64,000 nucleotides of DNA from Azolla caroliniana (lineage: Eukaryota; Polypodiophyta), in the NCBI GenBank assembly GCA_043228905.1, contig JBHGNT010000018.1, positions 62,001 to 126,000 on the forward strand. The letters are read 5' to 3'. Shown one piece after another: positions 40,621 to 51,051 of the stretch (position 1 is the stretch's first letter; every line of letters begins with the position of its first letter). Below the pieces are notes generated by a model. That model had not been told where the DNA came from, searched no databases, and worked only from the letters and a program-made list of their open reading frames with translations. Made by a program: the position numbers and the translations under genes.

Positions 40621-40714
40621 AACAATCAAACAATCAATCGAAGTAAGCCGAAACCGATTCTGCCGAATCAAAGACCGAACCCTTCGGAGTCCAGAAGTTG
40701 CGTTCGAATGGGCG

Positions 40715-41044
40715 TGTTGAGAACCAAACTCGACTTCCCGTGTGTGGAAACACACTCTAGGATACTCAAGTGTGTGAACATCCCACCTCCTTGTATAGTA
40801 ACTAGTGTGTCATAGAACTTAATGTTCTATGACACATATTCTTTAAGTAGTTAAGACACGACCTCTTTCCCAAGAGGCGGTACTAGTGAGAGACCTTAGA
40901 GAGAAGGTGCTACATAAGCACCTTCTCCTTCTCCTTGCAACTGTTGGTCATTCTTGTTTCCTTGTAATACAGTTTTCTGTTTTTCTGTAATCTTGAGCTC
41001 TCTCTCTCTCCACACACACAGTTCTTCCATTGCACAAAATCACA
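40715..41044 (+). repeat. right LTR of copia 3
   Basis: Matches 35856-36317 apart from the microsatellite expansion; the 3' end past AAATCAC no longer matches. Confidence 0.85.
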
Positions 41045-41057
41045 TCCATCCTAAAGT

Positions 41058-41244
41058 GATGTTGGTCAGCTATGTGGAAGGATGGAGAAGCTAGCTAGAC
41101 TGCAGTACTTGCCTGAAAAGGATCCCAAAATATGTGCACTGCTATACCTTGTTTTAAAGCACAAGAATGTTTTAATGAGTCTTTTTAAGCTGAGCAGAGA
41201 TGAGAAGGATAAAGTTGTGTGCATTTCTAACTCGAGATTTTCAG
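41058..41244 (+). pseudogene. fragment of a Rav1/DMXL (rabconnectin-3) family gene
   Basis: One frame reads DVGQLCGRMEKLARLQYL, then KDPKICALLYLVLKHKNVLM, then LFKLSRDEKDK. This is the conserved C-terminal stretch of the WD40/Rav1 family (V-ATPase assembly, RAVE complex), in which KDP..CALLY and LF..S.DEKDK are typical. The frame decays after residue ~60. Only this piece is present, between copia 3 and a PPR fragment, so it is a captured or relocated fragment and not a gene. Confidence 0.7.
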
Positions 41245-41341
41245 GTGTAGAAAAAACAGGTTGTTGCATTAAAATGTGCACATGTTCTAATGGAAAACAC
41301 CATCGTGATCTTGTTGTAGCAAAAAAAAACTCTATCTTCAA

Positions 41342-41668
41342 ATGCTTGTGCAAGGCCTCTTACCTAATATGATGACATTTTCTGGTATGTTGAAAGCATG
41401 TGGCAACATGGGAGATATACAAAAAGGGAACAACTTCCATGCTCAAATTGAGATGTGTGCAAAATGTGGAAGTATGCTTGAAACAAGTATTTGCTATAAG
41501 ACAAGCAATAAATCTTATTGAATGGACTAGTTTAATTTCAGGATGTGTTCAAAATAGAGAAACTGTACAAAAAACATTTAGCACAATTATGGTTTCAAAT
41601 ATCATCTCATGGAATGCACTCAAAAGAGGCTATAGAGACAATGGATATGTCGAGGAGGTGTTGTATTA
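41342..41668 (+). pseudogene. pentatricopeptide repeat (PPR) gene fragment
   Basis: Translation gives LLPNMMTFSGMLKACGNMGD, IQKGNNFHAQIE and MCAKCGSMLE, then, after frame changes, WTSLISGC and IISWNALKRGY. This is the repeating pattern of plant PLS-class PPR proteins (organelle RNA editing/processing). Stops and frameshifts make it a relic. It lies directly before the protease part of copia 2. Confidence 0.72.
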
Positions 41669-41739
41669 GTTTTGAACAAATGTAAGACAATATATGTATA
41701 TTGTTTACTTTAATTTTAATACCAATGGAGGATATTTTT

Positions 41740-43126
41740 TATGGAAAAAAAAAGAAATGTATTTATTCAATACCAATGTAACCAACACAACAAGTTTAAA
41801 CCTTTCATGGTACCTAGATACCGGGGCCACCCATCATATGACATTTGACAAACTGTACCTAACACAATACAAAGAGCTTACCACACCCCTAGACGTCCAC
41901 CTTGGAGATAACAGCACCAGAAAAGCCCACGGATATGGTACCCTCACCTTCAGTCTACCCAACAACAATAATCTACATATTCATATAGTTTACTTTGTAC
42001 CAGGACTTACAAAGAACCTCTTATCAGTAAGTCAAGCCACTGAATCCGGCTACACACTCACCTTCAAAGGTAACTCTTGTCCCTTCAAATCTCAACTCTC
42101 AAATGGCACATCATATACAATTCCCTGTTTCAAAACACAAAACCTATACCCAATTCCCATCACACCCATCAAAATATCAAATGCCTCTCATCAAATCCAT
42201 GACGCTGGAATTCAAAACACCATCAAATGGCATCTTCGGTTAGTTCACCCACATCTTCAAACCCTTCATAAGATCCGAACACACAACCTTGCCGATGGAA
42301 TAATAGGTCCTTTCACCCAACTAACCTTTTGTGAAGACTGCCTCTTCGGAAAAATGACCTCCAATCCATATCCTCGTTCAACCCAATACACAACAAACCC
42401 CCTACAACTCATCCACACCAAGCTATGTGGACCAATGCCAACTCCCTCCCTCACCGGAGCTCTTTACTTTCTGACATTTATCGATGACTACACACACTAC
42501 ACCATCCTCAAAAAGAAATCTGACACCGTATCCCATTTCTTGGTCTACAAAAATCTTGTTGAAAACCAATTGAATCAATAAATCAATAAATCAAAATGCT
42601 ACGAAGTGATAATGGAGGTGAATTCACTTCGAATGAATTTGATAAGATACTACAGTCACAAGGAATTCTGCATCAGACAACCATACCACATCATCCTCAA
42701 CAAAATGAAAAAGCAGAGAGAAAGAATCGCACACTCATGGATGTTGCTCGATCAATGCTAAAAACTGCAAACCTCCCAAACACCTTCTGGGAAGAAGCCG
42801 TGGCAACAGCTTGCTATTTACAAAATAGATTGCCTACTATAGAACTCAGCTCTCAAACACCATTCAAAAAATGGTCAGGTATCAAACCTGATCTTTCTCA
42901 CCTAAAGATCTTTGGCAGTACAGCATACTCATATGTACCCAATGCAACCAGAAATAAACTAGAAGATCGAGCAACCAAGCAATTTTTTATCGGCTATGGT
43001 GACTGCTTCGGCAAGAAAAGATGTCGTCTTTACAATCCTAAACATACTAAACTAAAAATACTAAACATATTGACTACAAGTATTTTTATGTAAAAGAACT
43101 GGTAGAAGGAACCAAAGAAGATTAAC
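41740..43126 (+). pseudogene. protease-integrase part of copia 2
   Basis: Intact-looking protease active site SWYLDTGATHHMTF (about 41805), then FVPGLTKNLLSVSQA. The integrase zinc-binding part is CEDCLFGKM, and the core shows IHTKLCGPMP, YFLTFIDDYTH and SDNGGEFTSNEFD with AERKNRTLM. A stop separates the core halves at about 42579 (42579-42596). The integrase C-terminal part ends near 43090. RT and RNase H do not follow; only 140 bp remain before the right LTR. Confidence 0.83.
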
Positions 43127-43269
43127 CAATCCTCATCATCAATTATACTCCTACAAAAGCACAAAAGCAGTACCCAAATTTGAATTTTGTTGCAAAGCTA
43201 TTGAACTTATTAACATAACTTCAAATAGCAAAAGCCATAGCTTATAATGCTAGAAAACAATAAGGAGAA

Positions 43270-43447
43270 TGTGAACACTAATTCACATGATTCCAGAAAT
43301 AACCGTGCATATCCCAAATAGCTTCTCTTACCTTGTGTCTGTACATATCTGTTCATATCTTGTATCTGGCTATTTAATAGTTCCATACTCAATTAATAAA
43401 ATTAACGCTTCTACCAAATTTCTATTACCAAATCTTACATTATCACA
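43270..43447 (+). repeat. right LTR of copia 2
   Basis: Same ends and length as 34461-34637 with scattered substitutions. It abuts the right half of the calmodulin-like relic. Confidence 0.9.
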
Positions 43448-43579
43448 CATGTTTTGTCAGAACAAGAGCTCGCCGAGATGATGAAGGAAGCCGATACCGA
43501 TGGGGACTGCCCAATAAGCTACGAAGAGTTTGTGGCGTCCATTACATGTGCTGCTTATGAGGCTCAAAACAATATTTGA

Positions 43580-46446
43580 TCATGTATCCCAGTCTTTAGG
43601 GTTGTCAATCATGATCTCGTGGAGAGAAGACAGACATCAAATCATGTCTTATTGAGCAGTCGTATACATTCGCATGGAATGAAGATGTCAAGCATAACAA
43701 ATTATCACATAAACCTAGCACGTTGGGATAATTACATGGAATGACAACAAGTGAGAAGAGCTATTAAACAAGAGGTTCAAACACATCATCTTGCTCCTAT
43801 GTTATTTAATGTGAGTAGAGCAATCAACTTCCTCCACGCTTGTGGTTTACTAATTTTCAATAGCTCGGTTTGACCTGCAGCTTAACAGGGTTTGGTTTGA
43901 TTTTAAGTGAGAGAGAGAGAGATTTCATACCTTCGCACACCTAGATCTGCTGAGTTTCTTCTGTCTCTGTGTGTGAGTTGGGGGTGTGCTTCTTGTTATA
44001 TCATTGTAAGCAAAATAATAGCAATAATAACCCATTCATTTTTCTCAAGATTTAGGAGAATTCCAGATGTACCCCTGGAGTCGAGTACTAGTCAAGTTAA
44101 CCCAAGAAAAAGTGTATCCTTTTGTGGGTCAAAACTTGACGAGAGATGTGGAAAATTGAAAAGTGTATCCTTTCCTATCAAATTTGAGGGATGTGAGTGA
44201 CTAACATTACGGAGGGTAAGGAAGATATGGTGATGTGGAAGATGGCACCAAGTCGACGAGGATTATGACATTGTTAGATTGCGAACCAATGTTCACTCGT
44301 CTTTATCGTTGCTAGACTGATTATAAACATTGTCCTTGAATGATGGAGTTAAATTGTGAATGTTGGTAGATATCTATTGAAATCAAAGGTTAACCACTCA
44401 AAGAAGTCAAAGCTCCCAAGATATCATAGGTCGCATGGGACCATTGGACCCATATGTTAGTATGCATTGTTGCTAGAAAAATGTGTGTACAACTAGACAA
44501 ACAATTCGTGGAGATTATCTCACTCTAATCATCAGACACATTGTCTTTTGTTGTTAATTTCTAAGTAGCTCCATCATGGCCACCAAGTAAGGTCACCCCT
44601 ACCTCAAATGCCTTCTCTTGAACCTCTTATGTATGCCCTTGACGTGCATGGCCCATACTTATCTAGAATTTGATTTTAAAAGAAGACTATGCAAATGACA
44701 ATAACTTATTGTAGCCAAAATAGGTTGAATCGCATGATATCTATTAATTCATAAGTAGAGATCCAAGACAAAGATTGGGCTTATTTATATTGTATTAAAT
44801 CTTATTTAATTATTCATCTTTATCTCTCTTACAATTGTGTGCCCTTTGGGCAACTCATGTAGGTTAAATAGTGGATCGTTATAATGGCATTAAGCTTTAA
44901 ATAGAGCATTTGTAACATTCAATTAGTTGGGCATTTGTAACGCTCTCTTATGATGGATACCCCAAATGTCAAAAAATAGAGCCATTTTCAACCCTTTCAG
45001 TACAAGAGACAAGGTGAGGCTTCCTCCAACTATGTAATTTAGGTGTGAAGGCAAATTCCTTTCTAAAGATTCTTACATGAGGCTTGTGGAAACGAGTGAA
45101 TTATCTGGCGGAAATTGAGCTATTATATGTCCCCATAGATGGAAGGGTTAGACCCACAATATCACCATGAGTTGCATTGTCTAATCGATTCTCCATGTCG
45201 TTAAACCCAAAACTTTGAATTGGGACATCTTTATCACTAGTTCCAAATGGTGTTCCTTCATTTATAATAACCATAATAGCAAGCATTCTAACATCTCTCC
45301 CAAGTCCCCAACTCATTCCTTACCAACCCCTCCATTAGGGATCTCCATAAATGAAAGAGGAGGATGTTGGCATTTTGCCATAAACTAGACCAAATCACGA
45401 TTCACCACATCCAAAGCAATGACCCACAAATGTCTTTGACTTCAGTTTAAAAGAAAGTTGTTCATACACACCCATTCATGGTCTACTATGACTTGTATCC
45501 CATAATACACAAAATTTGCACTTGTTTTATGCATTTGCATGTGAGAATACCAACACTTTACCTGTTGGATTCATCGAGTCTAAAAAGGGGCCATAAAAAT
45601 ACATGCTTACACTCCAATCTTACCCAAACCAAGCACTCCTATTTCAACAAAGGTTGATCGTCCAACGTGGGGGACAATTTCATTTTCATGCACCAACCGT
45701 AGATCCAGGACCACAAGAACTTTATCCAACAACATGCTTTGATGTTCAAGGGAACGGAATATGGCATCATAAAACCCCCATAGACTTGCATGTATATTTA
45801 TATCCGACCATTGTTTTTCTAATATAGTGATGGGAGTCTCCAATTAAAAAAATAAGGTAACACCATGATCGTAAAAGGCATCGAGATAGTGCAAAACTGC
45901 CTTAACATCAATTTCTGTCATGCACATCCTCCCCGATACATTCTTTTGTGTCCATTTCATCTCATCCTCTTCTACAAAATAACAAACAAGGAATTAACAA
46001 ATCTCCCAACTAGAATCATCATTACATGTGAGTTGGCTCCTATCTTATGTAGAATGAAATTGTTGTCCTACCACTTGGAAGAGGGAAATAAGGCATAGCA
46101 AACATTTGAGTACATTAGCAATGCTATATGTACAATATATCATGAAGCCTGATTGTGCTAATATATATTAGTTATCTAATGAGAAGGACGTCTCAATCAT
46201 AGATACAATGCTGTACAGTATATCATGAAGCCTGATTGTGTTAATATATATTAGTTATCTAATGAGAAGGACATGGATCCCCTTTGGAAGAGGAAAAGAG
46301 GGCTTAATAGGATGCATAGTACAAGGTTATACATTAGAACTTACATCTTAATGCTTATTTGGGTTGGGTGCCTGTATCATATAACACCATGCCATGGCCC
46401 ATGACGCATACACATCCGTGAACAAAGGGAGGGCATCCAAGTGTTG
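43580..46446. other. intergenic, no recognised gene
   Basis: AT-rich. The minus-strand frames around 45100-45850 have amino-acid-like composition (for example FGFNDMENRLDNATHGD and KQWSDINIHASLWGFYD), suggesting an old decayed coding sequence. I do not recognise it. Confidence 0.45.
46122..46273. repeat. tandem duplication, ~88-bp period
   Basis: TATATCATGAAGCCTGATTG and the following AATATATATTAGTTATCTAATGAGAAGGAC-type sequence occur twice, starting near 46122 and 46210, with very few differences. Confidence 0.85.
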
Positions 46447-48489
46447 CTAAACCTTAGAAGATTCACATGCCATATCAATGGAATCAAATAGTATAGAATA
46501 ATTTCTTGTACTTAACACTCTGTTGTAGCAGCCTAGCGTGTCTCCATAGCGATACTCTTGTTGTAAAGCTCCCACACCTGCAGTCACACTACTCCCAACA
46601 ACAATCATATTGCCTTCTGCAGCCTGCCAGTTCCTCAAGGATTCAAACGAATACATATTGGCCAAGGATGAGCTTGTGGAACTCTCTTTGTTAAACGCAT
46701 GCGTGAGGTTGCATTCTTGAGTGTATGTCACGTTATCACCATTGTCAAGTGAACAGTAAAGGTATAAGGGGAAGGTGTGAGTCGTTTGCTGAGAAAAGAT
46801 TACATTAGAGTCCGCCATTTTTGCCACAACCTCTCCCTTTGTTTGGATGTCTTGAGTGACGATTTGGACGGAGGAATTGTTTTGGAGGAGCATGACATTG
46901 TTGAAGCCAAAGGAATAGGATACGTTGGTAAAGATGGTCCCAAAGCTAGAGATAACGTAGCCCGAGAATGAAAGGAATCGCTGTGCATTGGTATGGAACT
47001 CGCCATCTAATCCTTGAAAGCTCGAGGTGTCGTGCGATACCAAGGGGGGCACATCGTAGGTTAAAAGTGTGCCCGAGGTTTGCAATGTGCGAGAGTCGAG
47101 CCACAGATGAAGGTTGGCACCCAAAAGCCAAGAGCCATCCGCATTCTTGACTCGCATACTGATGGTGTGGTTGTTTCCATCCACGAGCAAGCCAACAAAG
47201 GGCGTGAGCTCTATGTCATAGGAGGGCAAATTGAAAGCTCCTATGGCCGCAGCGGGCCTCCAATAAAGGGGATTAATACCCCCCGTGAAGATGGTGGGAA
47301 ATGGCCAGGCTGCACCCACCACCTGCGTCCCATCATCATCATCATCCAGGAATACCTGTACCTCCCTGAATGGCCCATTCCCCGGCTCAGCACTCAGCAG
47401 CCCATTGGCTTCCAAGTAGTCATTGGGCGGATTGGTGTACCAAAACTCATCATTGCCGTGGAAAGAGACGCACACTTCGAGCACGGCTCTCACGATGTTG
47501 CTGGGCGGCCTAAACACCACCGTCGCCGTTTCATTCTCGGATGAAACCTGGAGCCAATGGCCTAGCCCAGGGAGTGCCTCCGAATTGGAGATGGGTACAA
47601 TTAGATCTGCAGGCCCATCTGTAGGGAATGCTGCTGCTGCTGCATTCTTATTATTATTCTCGGCATTATTCAGGGGCCCATCAAACGGGAGCTTCTTATT
47701 CAGGGGGCTTGTCAACAGGAGATTGATGTTGCTCTTGCTCTTGTCATCATCAATGCGTGACGCCTCTCCATGGCCATAAACATCATGATGATCATCTGAA
47801 TGTGATCTTCTATAAAACTCTAATGTAATGTTGATGTGGAAAACGCCAGTGTATGTGCTGTCCACCACATTTGCTAGCTCCAGGACAACATTCTGTGCCG
47901 ACATAAAGACAGAGAAGAAGCGAGAAACGTCTTTCTTTACTTCCCAATACACGCCTTGGGATGTGGGCTCAGCTGTGCAAGTGCGGAGGATCTCCACGCC
48001 ACCGAACCACAGGGCAGAGATGCGATCGAATTGCCTCCCCTTGCAGCTTCCGCTCCATTTCAGCACAATCTGGTAATCCTCTGCTGTACTGGTGCTGTTG
48101 CTTATACAGTGGGCAGGTGGTCCCGTGTAACTCGCGGTGGCTGGAGGCAAGCTGTACGTGTTGGCAAATTCATGCTGCAGAACTAAAATCGAGCAGTCGG
48201 GTACCGAGCCTGTCGTGTCTTCTCTATTAATTGCATTCACAGGCCTAGACACCTCGAAGAAGATGTCAGCAGGACGGATGCTTGGATCTGTATCCTGGTC
48301 GTCGTCTTCATGGAGAATAGCAGTGCCACCAAAGCCCATGGAGGAGGAGGAAGGGGGCTTCCTCAGCCGATGGATGAATGTGGTGGTGCTACTAGGGAGG
48401 ACGGCTCCATCAGAGGTGGAGAGTAAGAATGGTATGCCGCAGAGGATGGAGAAAATGAGGGTGCTGCGATACACTCTGGCCTTCTCCAT
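46447..48489 (-). CDS. PNGase A-type peptide-N-glycosidase
   Basis: Single-exon frame of 680 residues. Members remove asparagine-linked glycans from glycopeptides in the secretory pathway or apoplast. The N-terminus has a short basic part, then a hydrophobic segment (about residues 9-30, STLIFSILCGIPFLL), fitting a signal peptide or anchor. The PNGase A domain follows, with DIFFEVSRPV, FANTYSLPPATASYTGPPAHC, LKWSGSCKGRQFDRISALWF, GGVEILRTCTAEPT and DVSRFFSVFMSAQNVVLELA. The C-terminal half includes INPLYWRPAAAIGAFNLPSY and several N-glycosylation sequons (NNT, NVS, NNS, NVT, NLT). Length is slightly above the usual 570-650, partly from a Ser/Pro-rich and an Asn/Ala-rich insert. The start is the first ATG before the hydrophobic segment. 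The frame is intact, and lack of introns is normal for this family. Confidence 0.92.
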   Translation of the reverse strand: MEKARVYRSTLIFSILCGIPFLLSTSDGAVLPSSTTTFIHRLRKPPSSSSMGFGGTAILHEDDDQDTDPSIRPADIFFEVSRPVNAINREDTTGSVPDCSILVLQHEFANTYSLPPATASYTGPPAHCISNSTSTAEDYQIVLKWSGSCKGRQFDRISALWFGGVEILRTCTAEPTSQGVYWEVKKDVSRFFSVFMSAQNVVLELANVVDSTYTGVFHINITLEFYRRSHSDDHHDVYGHGEASRIDDDKSKSNINLLLTSPLNKKLPFDGPLNNAENNNKNAAAAAFPTDGPADLIVPISNSEALPGLGHWLQVSSENETATVVFRPPSNIVRAVLEVCVSFHGNDEFWYTNPPNDYLEANGLLSAEPGNGPFREVQVFLDDDDDGTQVVGAAWPFPTIFTGGINPLYWRPAAAIGAFNLPSYDIELTPFVGLLVDGNNHTISMRVKNADGSWLLGANLHLWLDSRTLQTSGTLLTYDVPPLVSHDTSSFQGLDGEFHTNAQRFLSFSGYVISSFGTIFTNVSYSFGFNNVMLLQNNSSVQIVTQDIQTKGEVVAKMADSNVIFSQQTTHTFPLYLYCSLDNGDNVTYTQECNLTHAFNKESSTSSSLANMYSFESLRNWQAAEGNMIVVGSSVTAGVGALQQEYRYGDTLGCYNRVLSTRNYSILFDSIDMACESSKV

Positions 48490-48577
48490 TGTATACGACA
48501 GGATAATAAGGAGGAGGAGGATCTGTGATTGATGGATATGGTGGAGACAAGGTCAGATAGAAACACAGAGACACAGC

Positions 48578-48602
48578 GAGAGAGAGAGAGAGAGAGAGAG
48601 AG
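48578..48602. repeat. (GA)n tract upstream of the PNGase A gene
   Basis: GA repeat (CT on the gene's sense strand) about 90 bp before the start codon. CT-rich leaders are common in plant 5' UTRs. Confidence 0.85.
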
Positions 48603-50916
48603 GAGACTTTTTAGTCGTGGGAGGGATGGATAGAGGTACAACCACACAGCAGCTCCGTCCCGACGGGAAGGATAAAAGAAGAGTAAAGCCACAACAATAA
48701 TTATTATTAATAATCACTGGTCTCATTTACATAGATAATCTGAATATCAAACAATGCCTTCCCTTCCCTTCAAAGACTCCATTTCCCCCCCCGTTAGAAA
48801 TAAGAAGACGTCTGCAGACTGCCAATGTACTTTCCATCAACGTTAATCCCCACTTAAATAACTAGAGGCCCTAGCTCCTAACTAATGGGAAAGTAGCTTC
48901 ATTTTGAAAATAAATAAATACTAGAGGCCCTAGCGTGTAGTCATTTGTTCATAGCTTGTGTGTGATCCCAACCAATTTCCAACCCAATATGTGAAATGGA
49001 CAACAATAAAGGCGTGTCACTTTTGGTGGGAGAAATGACAAATGATTTCACGCATGAAACTAAAGTTTGAGCACTATATTTGCTTTACCCCATCATAAAC
49101 ATTGGAAAATTTCAAGCGCATAAACATTGGTTTACTGGATTCTTTACAAACTCAATGTAAAGTCATTCAATACAATATTTTTCTTATTCCTGAATACTAA
49201 TTGACTGCCCATCATTCATAATAGCAAAGTAGTTATCTCCATTTCTAGAAAAAAAAACCAATAATTAAATGTCCAAGAACAATATGCATTTTCAGCAATG
49301 ATCCATCCTTCCAATATCAAAGGTGACTTTTTCTTATTTTCTAGCAACCCATCCTCCATGAATTATCGAAATATAAGGATCCATCATGCTTCTTAACATA
49401 CTAATTCTTACTCTTCTCCTCATGGTCATGCCTTCTTGGTGTAGTGTTGCACAGTGAAGCCACAACCAGTGAAGATTGCCAAAGTCTTTGAACTACAATT
49501 CCACTGTAAATTTATCAACCTTATTAATTGTTATTGAGATGTCTTTTCCCAATCCTCGGCTTTGCATTCTTTATTATAATTTATGCCTATATCAAACCCA
49601 CATGAACAAAGTTCCACCCCCATCTCCAACAACAATATAGAATGAACCCCACTAACATCACCCTCATCAAAGACAAAATCAATAAACTTCTATTAATGGG
49701 GTTTGTTCATCCCATCTCCAAAGGCCATGTTATTGAGCTTTATAGTCGTCATTCCGAAGAAGAAAGGCAAGATACATCTATGTATGTGTTGACAATCATA
49801 AGGCCAAATTAGCCATATTTGTGACACTTTTTTGTTGCCATTACAAATAGTTTCCTCAATACAAAAGCCGGCCATGAAAGGAATAGGTTTCTCAAAGTCT
49901 TGAGCAACTACAACTAGATCCACGTGGTAGTCAAGGATCAAAAGGAAATTGCTTTGATCACATATTGGTGCATCTATGTGCTTGTCATGACGATGTTAAA
50001 CCTCAAAACAACCCTCATTATGTTCCCACTCATTATCATTGATATCTTTGGGTTGTACAATCCACTCATTTATGTAGGTCTTTCTTGACAATTCAACCAC
50101 TTATGCCACTTGGGACTATGCTTGGAATGGTACCCCATTCATCGATTAAGCTTGAATCCCCACATGCGTGTGTTTGAAGTAGCAAGGATGACATCGCCAT
50201 GGCTTCACCGATGCTTTTGGTCTTACCCATTGGTAGTGTATTGGGGATAAATCATCACGTAAGCTTACATTAATTTTATTACTACAAACCCAATGCTGCA
50301 AAAATATTGTATGCAACTAAAATGTTGCACTTTGCACAAAAAGTAGGCCATTAGCTTCTATTAGTGGCCAACATTTCTACAAGTACAAGTCCACAATTTG
50401 GGCCAAGAGGGAAAGGTACCAGTGACAAATCGCAACCACAATACCATTGAAGCAAAGTCAAGCGTCATTGCGCCAATTATATGTGTATATACATACCATT
50501 GATAATGTATGCACGCTTTAACAACTTGACTGAATCGTAATGTTAGACTTGTGAGCAATGAGCTTTCCGGTATGCCACATAATCAGTCTTCATCTCTCCC
50601 GCGGACCTTTAAAAGATCTCTCCCTCTTATGGGTTGGGTTTAAAGGGAATGAATCAATGGCTTTCTTCCCTATTGGCTTCTGTTGTTCTACGTGTAGTAT
50701 TGATTGATGATCTCTCTCACTAATAAATAAGCCAACGCCTTTCTCTTCTATAATTTGCTATTCTGAGATTTCTAAGCATAGAAGAAAGAACTAGATCAAT
50801 TGAAGATGAAAGAGAAATTCGTAAGCAGTATCAATCTTGGTTTTGTTCCTGTGAAAGTTATTTTCATTCATTTGTCGTGTGTTTCTCGCAAGGTCTACCT
50901 GTTTTATGGAACTGTG
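48603..50916. other. intergenic between the PNGase A gene and DPM2
   Basis: Probably contains the PNGase A promoter. No gene recognised. A dispersed repeat at 50390-50580 is listed separately. Just before DPM2, a GTAAGC donor near 50820 and an AG acceptor near 50892 could define a 5' UTR intron. Confidence 0.45.
50390..50580. repeat. dispersed repeat, copy 1
   Basis: Shares AACCACAATACCAT, AGTCAAG(C/A)GTCATTG, TTGATAA, CGTATGCA-like and TGAATCGTA blocks with 61735-61905, in the same orientation. Confidence 0.65.
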
Positions 50917-51009
50917 ATGGAATTGGGGGACAGGGCAATAGGCTTCTCAATGCTTTTGTTTTCTGTGTCTCTCTTTGCATACTACACATTCTGGGTTATC
51001 ATTTTGTTT

Positions 51010-51051
<42 letters not shown>

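Larger units (their letters stand above)
35856..41044 (+). mobile_element. Ty1/copia retrotransposon 3, nested
   Basis: Inserted inside copia 2. The left LTR 35856-36317 and right LTR 40715-41044 share TGTTGAGAA(T/C)CAAACTC, a 12-bp hairpin, CCAAGAGGCGGTACTAG and CTTGTAATACAGTTTTCTG. The left LTR is longer because of a CT expansion and extra TTTC units. The last ~15 bases of the right LTR are lost or diverged, and no target duplication was found. All copia domains are present, but in several frames. GAGGGGGAG at about 40600 looks like a polypurine tract, about 105 bp before the right LTR. The coding part has many CGA/TCGG codons, unlike copia 1 and 2. Confidence 0.88.
34461..43447 (+). mobile_element. 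Ty1/copia retrotransposon 2, host of nested insert and gene fragments
   Basis: Outer element inserted in the calmodulin-like relic. LTRs 34461-34637 and 43270-43447 (TGTGAACACT...ATCACA) differ at about 13 of 177 sites by eye. The primer site TGGTATCAGAGCG follows the left LTR. Gag (34824-35522) is open. Protease and integrase (41740-43126) resume after a 6.2-kb interruption that holds fragments of unrelated genes and copia element 3. The gag zinc knuckle, reverse transcriptase and RNase H are missing, so it depended on other elements or was deleted after insertion. AAGGAGAA precedes the right LTR as a weak polypurine tract. Confidence 0.88.
34337..43579 (+). pseudogene. calmodulin-like protein relic split by a copia insertion
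   Basis: Two pieces, 34337-34460 and 43450-43579, read as adjacent parts of one EF-hand protein related to plant CML15/16/18-type sensors. The left piece begins MTAMFYAAEEQLCSLFQAFD and holds the first EF-loop, DSDG. A one-base deletion near 34406 then shifts the frame, after which SETKLANSMAQLGQ can be read. The right piece continues LSEQELAEMMKEAD, the second loop TDGDCPISYEEF (Cys at the usual Gly position) and a stop at 43577-43579. Copia element 2 sits exactly between them. Only one EF-hand pair is present; family members usually have two, and I found no N-terminal half upstream. The poly-Asp stretch before the ATG comes from a GAT repeat. A gene dead by frameshift and insertion. Confidence 0.85.

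Noticed and set aside
46777-48532. Several plus-strand frames of 60-150 codons
   Set aside because: Antisense shadows of the intact 680-codon PNGase A frame.
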